A stretch of DNA of 64,000 nucleotides from Luteimonas sp. FCS-9 (lineage in GTDB: Bacteria; Pseudomonadota; Gammaproteobacteria; Xanthomonadales; Xanthomonadaceae). The stretch lies in the NCBI RefSeq assembly GCF_001014645.1, contig NZ_LASZ01000010.1, positions 1 to 64,000 on the forward strand. The letters run 5' to 3'. Shown here piece after piece: positions 26,643 to 35,865 of this stretch. The notes beneath the pieces were generated by a model, which did not search any database, was not told the DNA's origin, and saw nothing but the letters and a program-made list of their open reading frames with translations. Position 1 is the first letter of the stretch. Every line of letters starts with the position of its first letter. Position numbers and translations under genes: made by a program.

Positions 26643-29600
26643 TTGAACCAGATGTCGATGCGAGTCCTGGCGTGCGCGTGCGCGCTGGGCCTGTCCGCCG
26701 CCGCGCATGCCGCGCAGGCGCCGCGGTTGCTGTTCCACGTCTCGGCCGACCGCGGCCTGGCCGCCGACGTCGCCGCAGGCGAGGCCGTGCCCAACTTCCA
26801 GGACAAGGTGCGCCTGGTCAACGACGGCGTGCGCGGCAAGGCGATCGAATGGGACGACGACGGCGTGCTGTCGTGGGACGCGCCGGGCAACATCGACGCC
26901 CAGCGGGGCACGCTGAGCTTCTTCTGGCGGTCGCGCGATCCGGTCGGCGAGGCACCGTTCGTGATCTTCCGCGTCGGCTATGCCGACCATTCGAGCTGGG
27001 ACATGGCCTGGCTGCGGATCGACTGGAACGGCCACGGCTTCGACGCGTTCGTGACCGATGCCAACCTCGCGCGCTCGCGGGTGTCGTTCCGCATGGAAAC
27101 ACCGCCGGCCGCCGATGCCTGGACCCACATCGCGTTCGGCTGGGACGAGACGCTGGGCGTGCGGCTGTACGTGGACGGGCACGAGGTCGCGCGCGAGGAG
27201 CGGCCGGCGAACGCGCAGGCGGGCTTCGACTACGACGCCGGGCTTGATCAGTTCGGGCTGGCCGCGCGCGTGCTCGCACCGCACCAGGTGCAGAGCCGCT
27301 ACAACTTCCTGCGCGGCAGCGACTTCGACGACATCCGCATCCACGACCGCATGCTCGACGCCGCCGGCGTCCAGGCCGTGCGCGCGTTCGCGGCGCCGAC
27401 CACGTCGGTCGCGCCCGCCGACCGCCACGCCGCCTGGCTGTTCCGCCACGGCTGGCAGGACGGCGCGGCGCCGCCGCTGCTGGCCGCCGCCACGACGACG
27501 ATCCGCAAGGTCGAGTTCGCCGACACGCGCGACCTCAAGCAGTGGATGTGGAAGGCCACCGACGGCATCGCCGAGACCACGTGGCCCGGCGTGTACAACC
27601 GCTCGCGGCTGCGCGGGCGCAACGACTACTTCCAGCTGCCCGACTGGGACACCTACGTCGAGGGCGGACGCGCGCTCGACCTGACGCTGCCCGACGAGCC
27701 GGTCAACCGCGTCGAGATCCGCGGCGCCGCCTACGGCCGCGCGCTCGCCGGCGACGGTGCCGACACCCTGCAGCCGCTGTTCGAGCGCCCGCAGGGCGTG
27801 GTGCGCAGCGTCGACGACATCCCGGTGCGCCGCGGAGGCCACCTGCGGTTCGAGAATGTCGCGCAGGAGACCCCGATCCAGGAGATCTGGGCCTACCACG
27901 TCAGCGAGGCCGCCGAGCCGGAAGGCACGGTCCGGCAGGTCTACACAGTACGCAGCGACGCCGAGGTCGACTACACGAACCTGGCCGGCCTGCGCGCGCA
28001 CATCGACGGGCGTTTCGCACCGGAGGAGCGCAGCACGGTCATCGCGCTGCCCGGTCGCGCGGCGTTCCGCACGCGGGCACCGGCGGCTGCCGGCGCCGGA
28101 CCGCGGCAGCCGGTGGTACACGTGCTGATCCCGTCGGGCATCGGCGATGCGCCCGCCGCGCAGCCGCTGATCCGCAGCTGGGCGCACAGCTGGGAGAACA
28201 TGTACGACGGGCTCGATGGCATCGCGATCGACCTGCCCGCGCTCGACCTGCCGGCCACGCACACCGTCGACGGCACCGGCGCGATCCCGCTCAACATCCG
28301 CGTCAAGGACCCGATCTGGCCGGCGCGCGACATGATCGACGTCTCGGTCTCCGTGCGTCCCGGGCAGGCGCGCACGCTGTGGCTGGACCTGCGCGACCGC
28401 ATCCTCACCGACGACAGCCTGTGGATCAGCATCGCCTCGGCGGCGCCGGGCTTCGACGCCGCCGCGCTCGACGGCGCGCAGATCCGCATGGTCTACAAGC
28501 CGCGCGCCGAGGCGCTGGCCGAGCACGTCGCCGACCGCTTCAACCAGGTGCGCGACAACTGGGGCTTCCTGGTCGAGGAGCACACCACGTCCAAGCGCCA
28601 GCGGCTCTACGCGCGCGCCTACGCCGATATCAGCGATCTGCTGCGCGTGGACCCGGACCACGCGCTGGGCCGGCTGTACTGGACCTACATGAGCTACAAC
28701 AGCCAGGGCCGGCCGCCGTTCGTGCAGCCCGAGCCGCCGGCGGGCGTGCCGCTGTGGGCGTTCCGCCAGCTCGAGGACCTCAAGGCCGTGCGGCGCTTCG
28801 TTCAATGGTGGATCGACGAGCGCCAGGTCGCGTTCGGCGATTTCGGCGGCGGCATCTCCGACGACAGCGACCTGTCGCAGCAGTGGCCGGGCCTGGCGCT
28901 GATGGGCGTGCTGCCCGACAAGCTCAACGCCTCGCTGACCGCGCTGGCCGACGCGGCCTACGCCAACGGCATGTTCGCCGGCGGGCTGTCGACGATCGAG
29001 ACCGACGAACTCCACGCCTACGAGGAAGGCATCAATACCAACAGCGCGATGGCCCTGCTCAACTGGGGCGATCCGCTGACGATGACCCGGCTCATGGAGA
29101 CGGTGCGCGACCTCGACGAGAAGATCGTGCTGCGCAATCCGCAGGGCCATCGGCTGTTCTCGAGCAACTGGTTCGGCGGGCGCAAGGTCTACCGCGAGCC
29201 GCGCTGGCAGTGGCAGAAGCCGTACTCGTTCCCGGTGCTGCACCCGGCGTTCGTGCTCGGCGTGTTCAATGCAGACCCGACCAGCCGGTCGATGATCACC
29301 GGATTGGCCGATGGTTATCTCGCCCACGCGTACACCGACGACAAGGGGGCCTGGCAGTTGCCCAACGAGATCAATTGGGCCACCGGCGAGCGCCGCGGCG
29401 GCGACCTGTTCGACGGCTCGGGCGGCGGCGACACGATGCACCTGTTCTGGGCGGCCTGGCGCTGGACGCAGGACGCGAAGTACCTGCGGCCGATCGAGTA
29501 CCGGGTCGAGCGCAGCGGCCCGGCCGGGCTGTCGAACCTGGCGGAGAACTACGTCGACGCGCTGGACCGGCGCGGCGACTGGGGGCAGCGCCTGCTGCAG

Positions 29601-30470
29601 TCGGCCGACAAGGGCGAGACCGGCGTGCAGAGCGTGTTCGCCTGGCAGCAGACCGGCGACAAGCGCTATCTCGAGGCGCTGCATGCCGAGGGCATCCAGG
29701 CCAAGGCGCAGCGCGAGTACATGAACACCGAGGGCCACTGGTGGTCGGACCGGGTCGAGGCGCCGAGCGAGTTCCTGCAGCGCGCGCGTCTCGGTGGTCT
29801 GGCCCTGCGTCGCAACACCACGTATCCCGGCCACACCGTGAGTTGGCGCTTCGCCGACGACGCGCAGGCCGAAGCTGTCGCACTGCTGGTCTCGGCCCCT
29901 TCGCGCGAGGCCTTCAAGGTGATCGCCCACAACACCGGCACGCACACCGCGCACGCGGCGATGACCGGCTGGAACGTCGCGCCCGGCCGCTGGCGCATCA
30001 CCAGCGGCGTGGACCGCAACGGCGACGAGACCATCGACGGCCGCGGGCAGACGCGCGAGGTCCGGCTCGAATCGAGTGCGTCGGTCGACCTGGCGTTCGC
30101 GCCGGGGGCCACGCAGGTGTTCGAGTTCGAACGGATCGAAGCCGGCACGCCGGTCGAGATGCGCGCAGACCTCGGCATCGGCCGCGGCGACGTGCGCGTG
30201 GTCGACGGCGCGGTCGAGGCGACGGTGCACAGCCTCGGCCATGCCGATGCGCCGGGCGGCGTGGCGATCCTCGAGGATGCGCAGGGCCGCGAGCTCGCCC
30301 GCGCCGAGATTCCGGCACTCGCGGCGCCGCGCGATCTGCAGCCCCGCAACGCGACCGTACGCCTGCAGCCCGGCGGGGGGCGCCTCCCGGACGGCGCACG
30401 CGTGCGCGTGGCGCTGCCCGGCGATGCCGACGAGGTCACGCGGCTCAACAACGTCGCGCCGGTGCCGTGA
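26643..30470 (+). CDS. Large secreted LamG-domain protein of unknown activity in the pectin operon
   Basis: 1275-residue exported protein that I do not recognise as any named CAZy family. After a signal peptide (to about residue 25) comes a LamG/concanavalin-like domain (about 30-250), a beta-rich middle (about 255-620), a helical block (about 625-1040) and a beta-rich tail (about 1100-1275). The helical block has motifs FGGGISDDSDL, EEGINTNSAMALLNWGD, EINWATG and GGGDTMHLFWAAWRW, compatible with an (alpha/alpha) barrel catalytic domain. TTG at 26643 sits 8 bases after GGAGG; the ATG at 26652 is the alternative. It follows the pectate lyase by 48 bases, so a role in pectin or rhamnogalacturonan breakdown is inferred. 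Confidence 0.8.
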   Translation: MNQMSMRVLACACALGLSAAAHAAQAPRLLFHVSADRGLAADVAAGEAVPNFQDKVRLVNDGVRGKAIEWDDDGVLSWDAPGNIDAQRGTLSFFWRSRDPVGEAPFVIFRVGYADHSSWDMAWLRIDWNGHGFDAFVTDANLARSRVSFRMETPPAADAWTHIAFGWDETLGVRLYVDGHEVAREERPANAQAGFDYDAGLDQFGLAARVLAPHQVQSRYNFLRGSDFDDIRIHDRMLDAAGVQAVRAFAAPTTSVAPADRHAAWLFRHGWQDGAAPPLLAAATTTIRKVEFADTRDLKQWMWKATDGIAETTWPGVYNRSRLRGRNDYFQLPDWDTYVEGGRALDLTLPDEPVNRVEIRGAAYGRALAGDGADTLQPLFERPQGVVRSVDDIPVRRGGHLRFENVAQETPIQEIWAYHVSEAAEPEGTVRQVYTVRSDAEVDYTNLAGLRAHIDGRFAPEERSTVIALPGRAAFRTRAPAAAGAGPRQPVVHVLIPSGIGDAPAAQPLIRSWAHSWENMYDGLDGIAIDLPALDLPATHTVDGTGAIPLNIRVKDPIWPARDMIDVSVSVRPGQARTLWLDLRDRILTDDSLWISIASAAPGFDAAALDGAQIRMVYKPRAEALAEHVADRFNQVRDNWGFLVEEHTTSKRQRLYARAYADISDLLRVDPDHALGRLYWTYMSYNSQGRPPFVQPEPPAGVPLWAFRQLEDLKAVRRFVQWWIDERQVAFGDFGGGISDDSDLSQQWPGLALMGVLPDKLNASLTALADAAYANGMFAGGLSTIETDELHAYEEGINTNSAMALLNWGDPLTMTRLMETVRDLDEKIVLRNPQGHRLFSSNWFGGRKVYREPRWQWQKPYSFPVLHPAFVLGVFNADPTSRSMITGLADGYLAHAYTDDKGAWQLPNEINWATGERRGGDLFDGSGGGDTMHLFWAAWRWTQDAKYLRPIEYRVERSGPAGLSNLAENYVDALDRRGDWGQRLLQSADKGETGVQSVFAWQQTGDKRYLEALHAEGIQAKAQREYMNTEGHWWSDRVEAPSEFLQRARLGGLALRRNTTYPGHTVSWRFADDAQAEAVALLVSAPSREAFKVIAHNTGTHTAHAAMTGWNVAPGRWRITSGVDRNGDETIDGRGQTREVRLESSASVDLAFAPGATQVFEFERIEAGTPVEMRADLGIGRGDVRVVDGAVEATVHSLGHADAPGGVAILEDAQGRELARAEIPALAAPRDLQPRNATVRLQPGGGRLPDGARVRVALPGDADEVTRLNNVAPVP

Positions 30471-30781
30471 AACGGGACTGCCCGACGGCCGGCACTGCGC
30501 CACCACCCGCAGCGCCGGCCGCGGCAGGCAGCCGCGGCGCGGGAGATCGATCGTGCGTCCTGCGTTCGAGGGCCGGGCGCGCGGGCGTCGCTGCCTCAGG
30601 TCAACGCACGAACGGGTCGATCCTGCGGGATGCGGCCGTCGGGGTCGTGCGGCCTCTCGGCGACCTTGGCGTTGCCCAGGGGGGCGGCCCGACAGCTCCT
30701 AGAACAGCCACCAGCGGCCGGCGGCCCCGACGATCGAGTGAGGCGTGGTCTAGCGCTGCGCCGGCGCCCGCGCCCGGGCGG
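30471..30781. other. Non-coding gap between convergent genes
   Basis: 311 bases of GC-rich sequence between the convergent LamG protein gene and the type-B esterase gene. Short open frames have no recognisable products, and no U-tailed hairpin was found. I see nothing specific in it. Confidence 0.5.
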
Positions 30782-32377
30782 TCACTGCGTGCCGCGCTGC
30801 ACGAACGGCGCCTGCCGGTAGAGCCGGCGCTCGCCGCCGCGCGGGTCGTCGATCAGGCGCGAAGGCGCATCGAACACCATCGTCTCGCGCCGTTCGAGCG
30901 AATACGGCGCCCAGCGCGGCAGACCGGCGTGGTTCGGGTCGCCGCTGCGCGCGAATGCCAGCAGCGCGCCCTGCATCGTCGTCGCCATCGCACGGGCGCG
31001 CGCATCGGTGCCGGTCTTCGCCCCCGGCGCATCGACGGTGCCGAACACCAGCGGGATGTCGAGGGTGTGGAAGGCGCGCAGCCGCTCGCCGCCGTGCGGG
31101 TACCAGTCCAGCTGGTAGGCCCAGGTGTTGCGGCCCTGCACGGCGCGCACCTCCAGCTCCTCGACCGCGCCGCGCCACGACCGGCCCGCGGTCGTCGCGG
31201 CGAAGAACACCTCCGACGGCGTGTAGTCCGGATACAGCCGCCGGTACTCGGCGATCACGACCGCCGGGTCGAGATCGACGAACTGCTGCGTGCGCAGCCG
31301 GTCGGGCAGCGTGTCCCAGTCCAGCGCGAAATTGGCGGGATCGTGGCCGAGGAATGCGCGCGTCTCGTCGCGGGTGTTGCCGATCACCATCGGGATGCCG
31401 GCCGACTGCGACGGCGCGTCGGGCCAGAACGGATGACGCGGCAGCGTCACCGTGTCGACGACCGGGCCGAAGTACAGGCTGCTGTCCTCCACGCGCGAGG
31501 GGTCGCGCGTGCGCTGCGCGTCGAGCAGCGCCTGCATCGGCAGCGTGCGCAGGCGTTCGACGTCCGCCGGCGCCACGCCCAGCGCGTCGAGGTACAGCCG
31601 GGCGCGCTGAGCGGCGGCCCGCGGGCCGGCCGCGGTGACCTGCTGCCCGCTCATCGTCCACGCGCGGTGGAACAGCCCGCGCGCGGCCGGCATCGCCATC
31701 AGCGTGGCGATCTTCGCGCCGCCGCCCGACTGCCCGAACAGCGTGACGTTGCCGGCGTCGCCGCCGAACTCCGCCGCGTGCGCCGCGACCCACCGCAGCG
31801 CCTGCACCAGGTCGAGCTGGCCGACGTTGCCCGACTGCGCCAGCGCCGGGCCGCCGAGATCGCGCAGCGCCAGGTAGCCGAACGCGTTGAGGCGATGATT
31901 GAGCGTGACGACCACGACGTCGCCGCGGCGGCACAGCGGGCCGCCGTCGTAGAGCGGGTCGCTGCCCGAGCCTGTGGTGAAGCCGCCCCCGTGGATGTAG
32001 ACCAGCACCGGACGGCGCGCGCCGTCGCGCAGCCCGGGCGTCCAGACGTTGAGGAACAGGCAGTCCTCGCTGCCGGGGCCGTCGCCGCCGCGCTGCGGCG
32101 CGGACGCGCCGTAGTCTAGCGCGTCGTGTACGCCGCGCCAGGCCGGCGCGGGGGCAGCGGGCATGAACCGGCGCGGCGCGGTGTCGGCGCCGTAGCGCAC
32201 GCCGCGGAAGACGTGCACGCCGTCCTCGATCGCGCCGCCGATGCGGCCGCCGGCGACGCGGGCGACGGTCGTGCGCGGGTTGGCCGCCAGGGCGGCGGGC
32301 AGGGCGGCGAAGGCGCCGGCGAGCGCGCCGGCCTGGAGCCAGCGGCGGCGGTGGGGGTCGGTCAGGGCGTCGGTCAT
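30782..32377 (-). CDS. Type-B carboxylesterase, exported
   Basis: 531-residue alpha/beta hydrolase of the carboxylesterase type B family. A twin-arginine-like or Sec signal covers residues 9-31 (RRRWLQAGALAGAF). Motifs: EDCLFLNVWTP (type-B signature), oxyanion hole YIHGGGF, nucleophile Ser217 in GQSGGGA, and RTWAYQLDW-like sequence near the C-terminus, including FHTLDIPLVFG with the histidine region. Its ATG overlaps the stop of the upstream esterase (ATGA). In this locus it may remove acetyl, methyl or feruloyl esters from pectin; the exact ester is unknown. Confidence 0.88.
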   Translation of the reverse strand: MTDALTDPHRRRWLQAGALAGAFAALPAALAANPRTTVARVAGGRIGGAIEDGVHVFRGVRYGADTAPRRFMPAAPAPAWRGVHDALDYGASAPQRGGDGPGSEDCLFLNVWTPGLRDGARRPVLVYIHGGGFTTGSGSDPLYDGGPLCRRGDVVVVTLNHRLNAFGYLALRDLGGPALAQSGNVGQLDLVQALRWVAAHAAEFGGDAGNVTLFGQSGGGAKIATLMAMPAARGLFHRAWTMSGQQVTAAGPRAAAQRARLYLDALGVAPADVERLRTLPMQALLDAQRTRDPSRVEDSSLYFGPVVDTVTLPRHPFWPDAPSQSAGIPMVIGNTRDETRAFLGHDPANFALDWDTLPDRLRTQQFVDLDPAVVIAEYRRLYPDYTPSEVFFAATTAGRSWRGAVEELEVRAVQGRNTWAYQLDWYPHGGERLRAFHTLDIPLVFGTVDAPGAKTGTDARARAMATTMQGALLAFARSGDPNHAGLPRWAPYSLERRETMVFDAPSRLIDDPRGGERRLYRQAPFVQRGTQ

Positions 32378-33333
32378 GGGCGGGCGGGGCGGCTGTCGAT
32401 CCAGTCGAGGGCGAGGCGGGGCCAGCGCGCCAGCGGTCCGTGCGCGTCGCGCACGCCGAAGCCGTGGCCGCCGGTGGGGAACACATGCAGCGACGCGGGT
32501 ACGCCGGCTTCGAGGGCGGCCGCGTGCATCGCCAGCGCGTTGCCGACCGGCACGGCCGCGTCGTCCTGCGCATGCAGCAGGAACAGCGGCGGCGTGCGCG
32601 CGTCGACATGGCGCTCGGGCGACAGACGGGCGAGGGCGACATCGGCCGGCTCGCGGCTCGCGGCCAGCAGGCGCGCGCGCGAGCCGGTGTGCGCGAGGCC
32701 GTCGCGCATCGAGATCACGGGATAGACCAGCAGCGCGAAGTCCGGCCGCCAGTCGACCCGGTCGATCGCGTCGACCGGCGCGTAGGCCGGCGCCGGTTCG
32801 GTCGCCAGGCGCGCGGCCACGTGGCCGCCGGCGGAGAACCCCATCACCCCGATGCGTGCCGGATCGACGCCGAACTCGGCCGCGCGGGCGCGGACGATCC
32901 GCATCGCGCGCTGCGCATCGGCGAGCGGCGCGTCGGCACCCTCGACGTGGCGCGGATCGGGCAGCCGGTAGCGCAGCACGAACAACGTGACGCCGGCCGC
33001 GTCCACGAACGCCGGCACCAGCGCCGTGCCCTCCTTGTCGAGCACGACGCGCGCGTAGCCGCCGCCGGGCACGACCAGCAGCGCCGCACCGTTGGGCCGC
33101 GCGGGCGCATGCACCGTGAGCTGCGGCGTGCGCACGTCCTCGACGATCCGGTCGGGGCGCGTCGGGTCGGCGCTGCGTTCGGTGATGCGGTCGCCTCCGC
33201 CCGGCGATGGCGTCGCCGGCCACAGCGCGATCGTCGGCACGTGCGCCGCAACGGTGGCGGGCGCGGTCAGCGCCGCGTGCGCGCACAGCGCCAGCAGCAG
33301 ACCCCGAAGCGGGCGGACGACGCTGCGCGACAT
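32374..33333 (-). CDS. Alpha/beta hydrolase esterase, exported (acetyl esterase-like)
   Basis: 319-residue secreted esterase, first gene of the two-esterase operon. Signal peptide 1-30. Oxyanion loop VVPGGGYARV, nucleophile Ser167 in GFSAGGHVAA, acid Asp257 or 258 in HAQDDAAVP, and His290 in PTGGHGFGV complete the triad. The N-terminal segment (IALWPATPSPGGGD) is typical of the BD-FAE or acetyl-xylan esterase-like group. ATG at 33333 follows AAGGGGGGAG. It probably deacetylates plant polysaccharide. A locus-type operator lies 62 bases upstream, shared with the divergent TRAP operon. Confidence 0.85.
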   Translation of the reverse strand: MSRSVVRPLRGLLLALCAHAALTAPATVAAHVPTIALWPATPSPGGGDRITERSADPTRPDRIVEDVRTPQLTVHAPARPNGAALLVVPGGGYARVVLDKEGTALVPAFVDAAGVTLFVLRYRLPDPRHVEGADAPLADAQRAMRIVRARAAEFGVDPARIGVMGFSAGGHVAARLATEPAPAYAPVDAIDRVDWRPDFALLVYPVISMRDGLAHTGSRARLLAASREPADVALARLSPERHVDARTPPLFLLHAQDDAAVPVGNALAMHAAALEAGVPASLHVFPTGGHGFGVRDAHGPLARWPRLALDWIDSRPARP

Positions 33334-33387
33334 GGGTGCTCCCCCCTTGGTCAGGATGGCCGGGCGGCGTTTTTGCCGCGCTGCACA

Positions 33388-33416
33388 TTGAAGATGACAC
33401 CGGTTTACCTTACAAG
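33388..33416 (+). promoter_or_regulatory. Candidate promoter with operator, hydratase-TRAP operon
   Basis: TTGAAG (33388-33393), 17 bases, then TACAAG (33411-33416) form a moderate sigma-70 promoter. The spacer contains TGACACCGGTTTACC (33395-33409), whose reverse complement carries the locus octamer CGGTGTCA. Repressor binding would block this promoter and probably also the divergent esterase promoter. Confidence 0.55.
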
Positions 33417-33472
33417 ACATCCCCAGCGGCCGCGTTCTGCGGCGCAGCAACGACCAGGCCAGGAGATCGAGT

Positions 33473-34324
33473 TTGAACAACGGCACCGCGCATCCGACCG
33501 CGCAGGACGCACCTGCGGACACGACCCGGGGCATCGTCGACGCGTTCCTGCACGCACGACGCAACGGCGCCTCGCTTCCCGACTTCCCCGGGCCGATCCC
33601 CGACACGCTGGTCGATGCCTACGCCGTGCAGGACGCCGCGATCGCGGCCTGGCCCGACGAGGTCGTCGGCTGGAAGGTCGGCTACATCGCCGCCGAGCGG
33701 CGCGACGCCTCGGGCGACGACCGCCTGCTCGGCCCGATCTTCCGGCGCAACCTGCAGCAGGCCGGGCCGGCCACGCGCATCGCGGTGTTCTCCGGCGGCT
33801 TCGGCGCGATCGAGGCCGAATACGTACTGCGCCTGGAGGCCGACGCGCCGGCCGACAAGCTCGACTGGACGCCCGAGGAGGCGGCCGCCCATCCGGCGAC
33901 GCTGTTCGTCGGCCTGGAGGTCGCCAGCAGTCCGCTGGCGACGATCAACGTCCTCGGCCCGCGCGTCGTGATCTCCGACTTCGGCAACAACAACGGCCTG
34001 GTTGTCGGCGGCGAGATCGCGGACTGGACCGGCCTGGACGAAGCCGGGCTGCAGGTCGAGAGCCGCGTCGACGGCGCGGTGGTCGGCACCGGCGGCGCGA
34101 CCACGCTGCCTGGCGGCCTGCGCGCGGCGTTCGCGTTCGCACTGGCGCGCTCGGCGCGGCGCGGCCGGCCGCTGCGTCGGGGCGAGCTGATCGCGACCGG
34201 CAATGCCACCGGTATCCACGACGTCGCGCCCGGGCAGCGCGCCGAAGTGGTCTTCGACGGCCATGGCACGATCGCCGCCGACGTCGAGGCCGCCGCGCCC
34301 GATGCGCCGGAGGCCGGCGCATGA
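33473..34324 (+). CDS. 2-keto-4-pentenoate hydratase-like protein (FAH superfamily)
   Basis: 283-residue cytoplasmic protein of the fumarylacetoacetate-hydrolase/MhpD superfamily, metal-dependent hydratases or hydrolases acting on 2-keto acids. Seen: GWKVGYI near residue 62, the metal-ligand type segment FGAIEAEYVLRL, LEVASSPLATI, and VISDFGNNNGLVVGG. TTG start at 33473 with AGGAGA upstream; there is no in-frame ATG nearby. Its stop overlaps the DctP start (ATGA), so it is coupled to the TRAP transporter. A hydratase is not part of the standard pectin route. It may act on an unsaturated or 2-keto-3-deoxy acid taken up by the transporter. Confidence 0.78.
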   Translation: MNNGTAHPTAQDAPADTTRGIVDAFLHARRNGASLPDFPGPIPDTLVDAYAVQDAAIAAWPDEVVGWKVGYIAAERRDASGDDRLLGPIFRRNLQQAGPATRIAVFSGGFGAIEAEYVLRLEADAPADKLDWTPEEAAAHPATLFVGLEVASSPLATINVLGPRVVISDFGNNNGLVVGGEIADWTGLDEAGLQVESRVDGAVVGTGGATTLPGGLRAAFAFALARSARRGRPLRRGELIATGNATGIHDVAPGQRAEVVFDGHGTIAADVEAAAPDAPEAGA

Positions 34325-35313
34325 CGACGCGTCGCGGTTTCCTGGCCGGGCTCGGCGCGCTGTGCGCGGCGCCGCTGGTCCCGGCCGCGCTGCGCGCCGA
34401 CGACGGCGCGACCGTGCTGACCGCGACCGACGTGCACGTCGCCGGCTATCCGACGGTCGAGGCGGTGAAGTGGATCGGCGAGACGCTCGAGCGCGCGACC
34501 GGCGGCCGGGTGCGCCTGCGCCAGTACCATTCCGGCCAGCTCGGGCGCGAGGCCGAGGCGATCGACATGGCCCGCTTCGGCGCGATCGACATCACCCGTG
34601 TCTACGCCGGTGCGCTCAACAACGCCTTCCCGCTGACCACCGCGCTGTGCCTGCCCTACGCGTTCGATTCGGTCGAGCACATGCGCCATGCGCTCGACGC
34701 CGGCGTCGCCCAGACCGTGCTCGACGGCTTCGGCACCCGCGACCTGATCGGCCTTGCGGTCTACGACAGCGGTGCGCGCTGCTTCTACAACACCCGCCAC
34801 GCGATCCGCACGCCCGCCGACCTGCGCGGCCTGAAGCTGCGCGTGGCCTCGTCGGACATGTTCATCGATCTGATTCGGCTGCTCGGCGCCAATCCCACGC
34901 CGATGTCGCTCGGCGACACGTTCTCGGGCATGGAGACGCACATGATCGACGGCGCCGAGAACAACATGCGCAGCTTCCATTCCAGCCGCCACTTCGAGGC
35001 GGCGCGCTACTGGTCGCAGAGCGAGCATTCGTACGCCCCGGACATCCTGCTGATCTCGCGCCGCTCGCTCGAATCGCTGGCGCCGGCCGACCGCGACCTG
35101 CTGATCGACACCGCACGTGCGTCGGTGCCGGTGATGCGCCGGCTGTGGGACGCGTCGGAAGGCGCGGCGCGACAGGCCGTCGCCGACTACGGCATCGCCT
35201 TCAACGATGTCGACACCACGGCATTCCGTGCCGCCGCCGCGCCGCTGCGCGAACGCTACCTGCACCAGCCCGAGCTCCAGGCCCTCTACGCGCGCATCCG
35301 CCAGTCGGCCTGA
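34321..35313 (+). CDS. TRAP transporter solute-binding protein (DctP family)
   Basis: 330-residue periplasmic binding protein that hands an acidic sugar or organic acid to the DctQM membrane complex. A signal peptide at 1-26 has a twin-arginine-like start (TTRRGFLAGLGAL). DctP features include HSGQLGREAEAIDMARFGAID, LRGLKLRVASSDMF with the carboxylate-binding arginine, and GAENNMRSFHSSRH. ATG at 34321 overlaps the hydratase stop. By context the ligand is probably galacturonate, unsaturated uronate or a keto-acid derived from it. Confidence 0.9.
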   Translation: MTTRRGFLAGLGALCAAPLVPAALRADDGATVLTATDVHVAGYPTVEAVKWIGETLERATGGRVRLRQYHSGQLGREAEAIDMARFGAIDITRVYAGALNNAFPLTTALCLPYAFDSVEHMRHALDAGVAQTVLDGFGTRDLIGLAVYDSGARCFYNTRHAIRTPADLRGLKLRVASSDMFIDLIRLLGANPTPMSLGDTFSGMETHMIDGAENNMRSFHSSRHFEAARYWSQSEHSYAPDILLISRRSLESLAPADRDLLIDTARASVPVMRRLWDASEGAARQAVADYGIAFNDVDTTAFRAAAAPLRERYLHQPELQALYARIRQSA

Positions 35314-35345
35314 CCGCACACGTCCCGCCAAGAACGGAATCCACG

Positions 35346-35864
35346 ATGTCCGAAGACACGACCCTCTCGTCCGATGGCGCCCCCAGGCGCGCGCTCGACC
35401 GACTCGCCGACGTCGTCATTGCCGTCGCGGCGATCGCCCTGTTCGGGCTGGTCGTCGTGCAGGGCTGGCAGGTGTTCGCCCGCTACGTGATCAACGATTC
35501 GCCCAGCTGGACCGAACCGGTCACGCTGTTGCTGCTCAGCATCGCGATGAGCCTGGGCGCGGCCGCCGGCGTGCACACCAACCGCCATTTCGGTTTCTTC
35601 CTGCTGCAGGACCACATGCGTCCGGCGATCCGTCGCCTGGTCGATCTGGTCGTGCCGCTGATCGTGCTGTCGATCGGCGCGGTGCTGGCCTGGTGGGGCG
35701 CGGTGCTGCTGCTCGACGGCCTGCACATCAAGGCGGCCGGCGCGCGCCTGCCGCAGAGCATCAACTACCTGCCGCTGTCGATCGGCGGCGCGCTGATGGC
35801 GCTGTTCTCGCTCGACCGCTTCATCGGCGCGCTGCGCGCCGCGCCGGCCGGGGAGGGCCGCTGA
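35346..35864 (+). CDS. TRAP transporter small permease (DctQ family)
   Basis: 172-residue four-helix inner-membrane subunit linking the binding protein to the large permease. Hydrophobic helices lie near residues 23-45, 55-75, 97-118 and 137-160. The conserved segment WQVFARYVINDSPSWTEP, followed by LLLLSIAMSLGAA, is typical of DctQ. ATG at 35346 after a 32-base gap; the stop is one base before the DctM start codon. Confidence 0.88.
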   Translation: MSEDTTLSSDGAPRRALDRLADVVIAVAAIALFGLVVVQGWQVFARYVINDSPSWTEPVTLLLLSIAMSLGAAAGVHTNRHFGFFLLQDHMRPAIRRLVDLVVPLIVLSIGAVLAWWGAVLLLDGLHIKAAGARLPQSINYLPLSIGGALMALFSLDRFIGALRAAPAGEGR

Positions 35865-35865
35865 G

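Noticed and set aside
25188..30506. A minus-strand open frame of about 1770 codons opposite the pectin operon
   Set aside because: It is the antisense shadow of real, motif-bearing genes. In 70% GC DNA with strong third-position bias, long antisense frames are expected. Its product is low-complexity Arg/Val/Ala/Gly sequence.
27542..32119. A plus-strand open frame of 1525 codons spanning several genes
   Set aside because: It overlaps the LamG protein and the minus-strand esterase in other frames, and its product is Arg/Ala/Gly rich with no domain.
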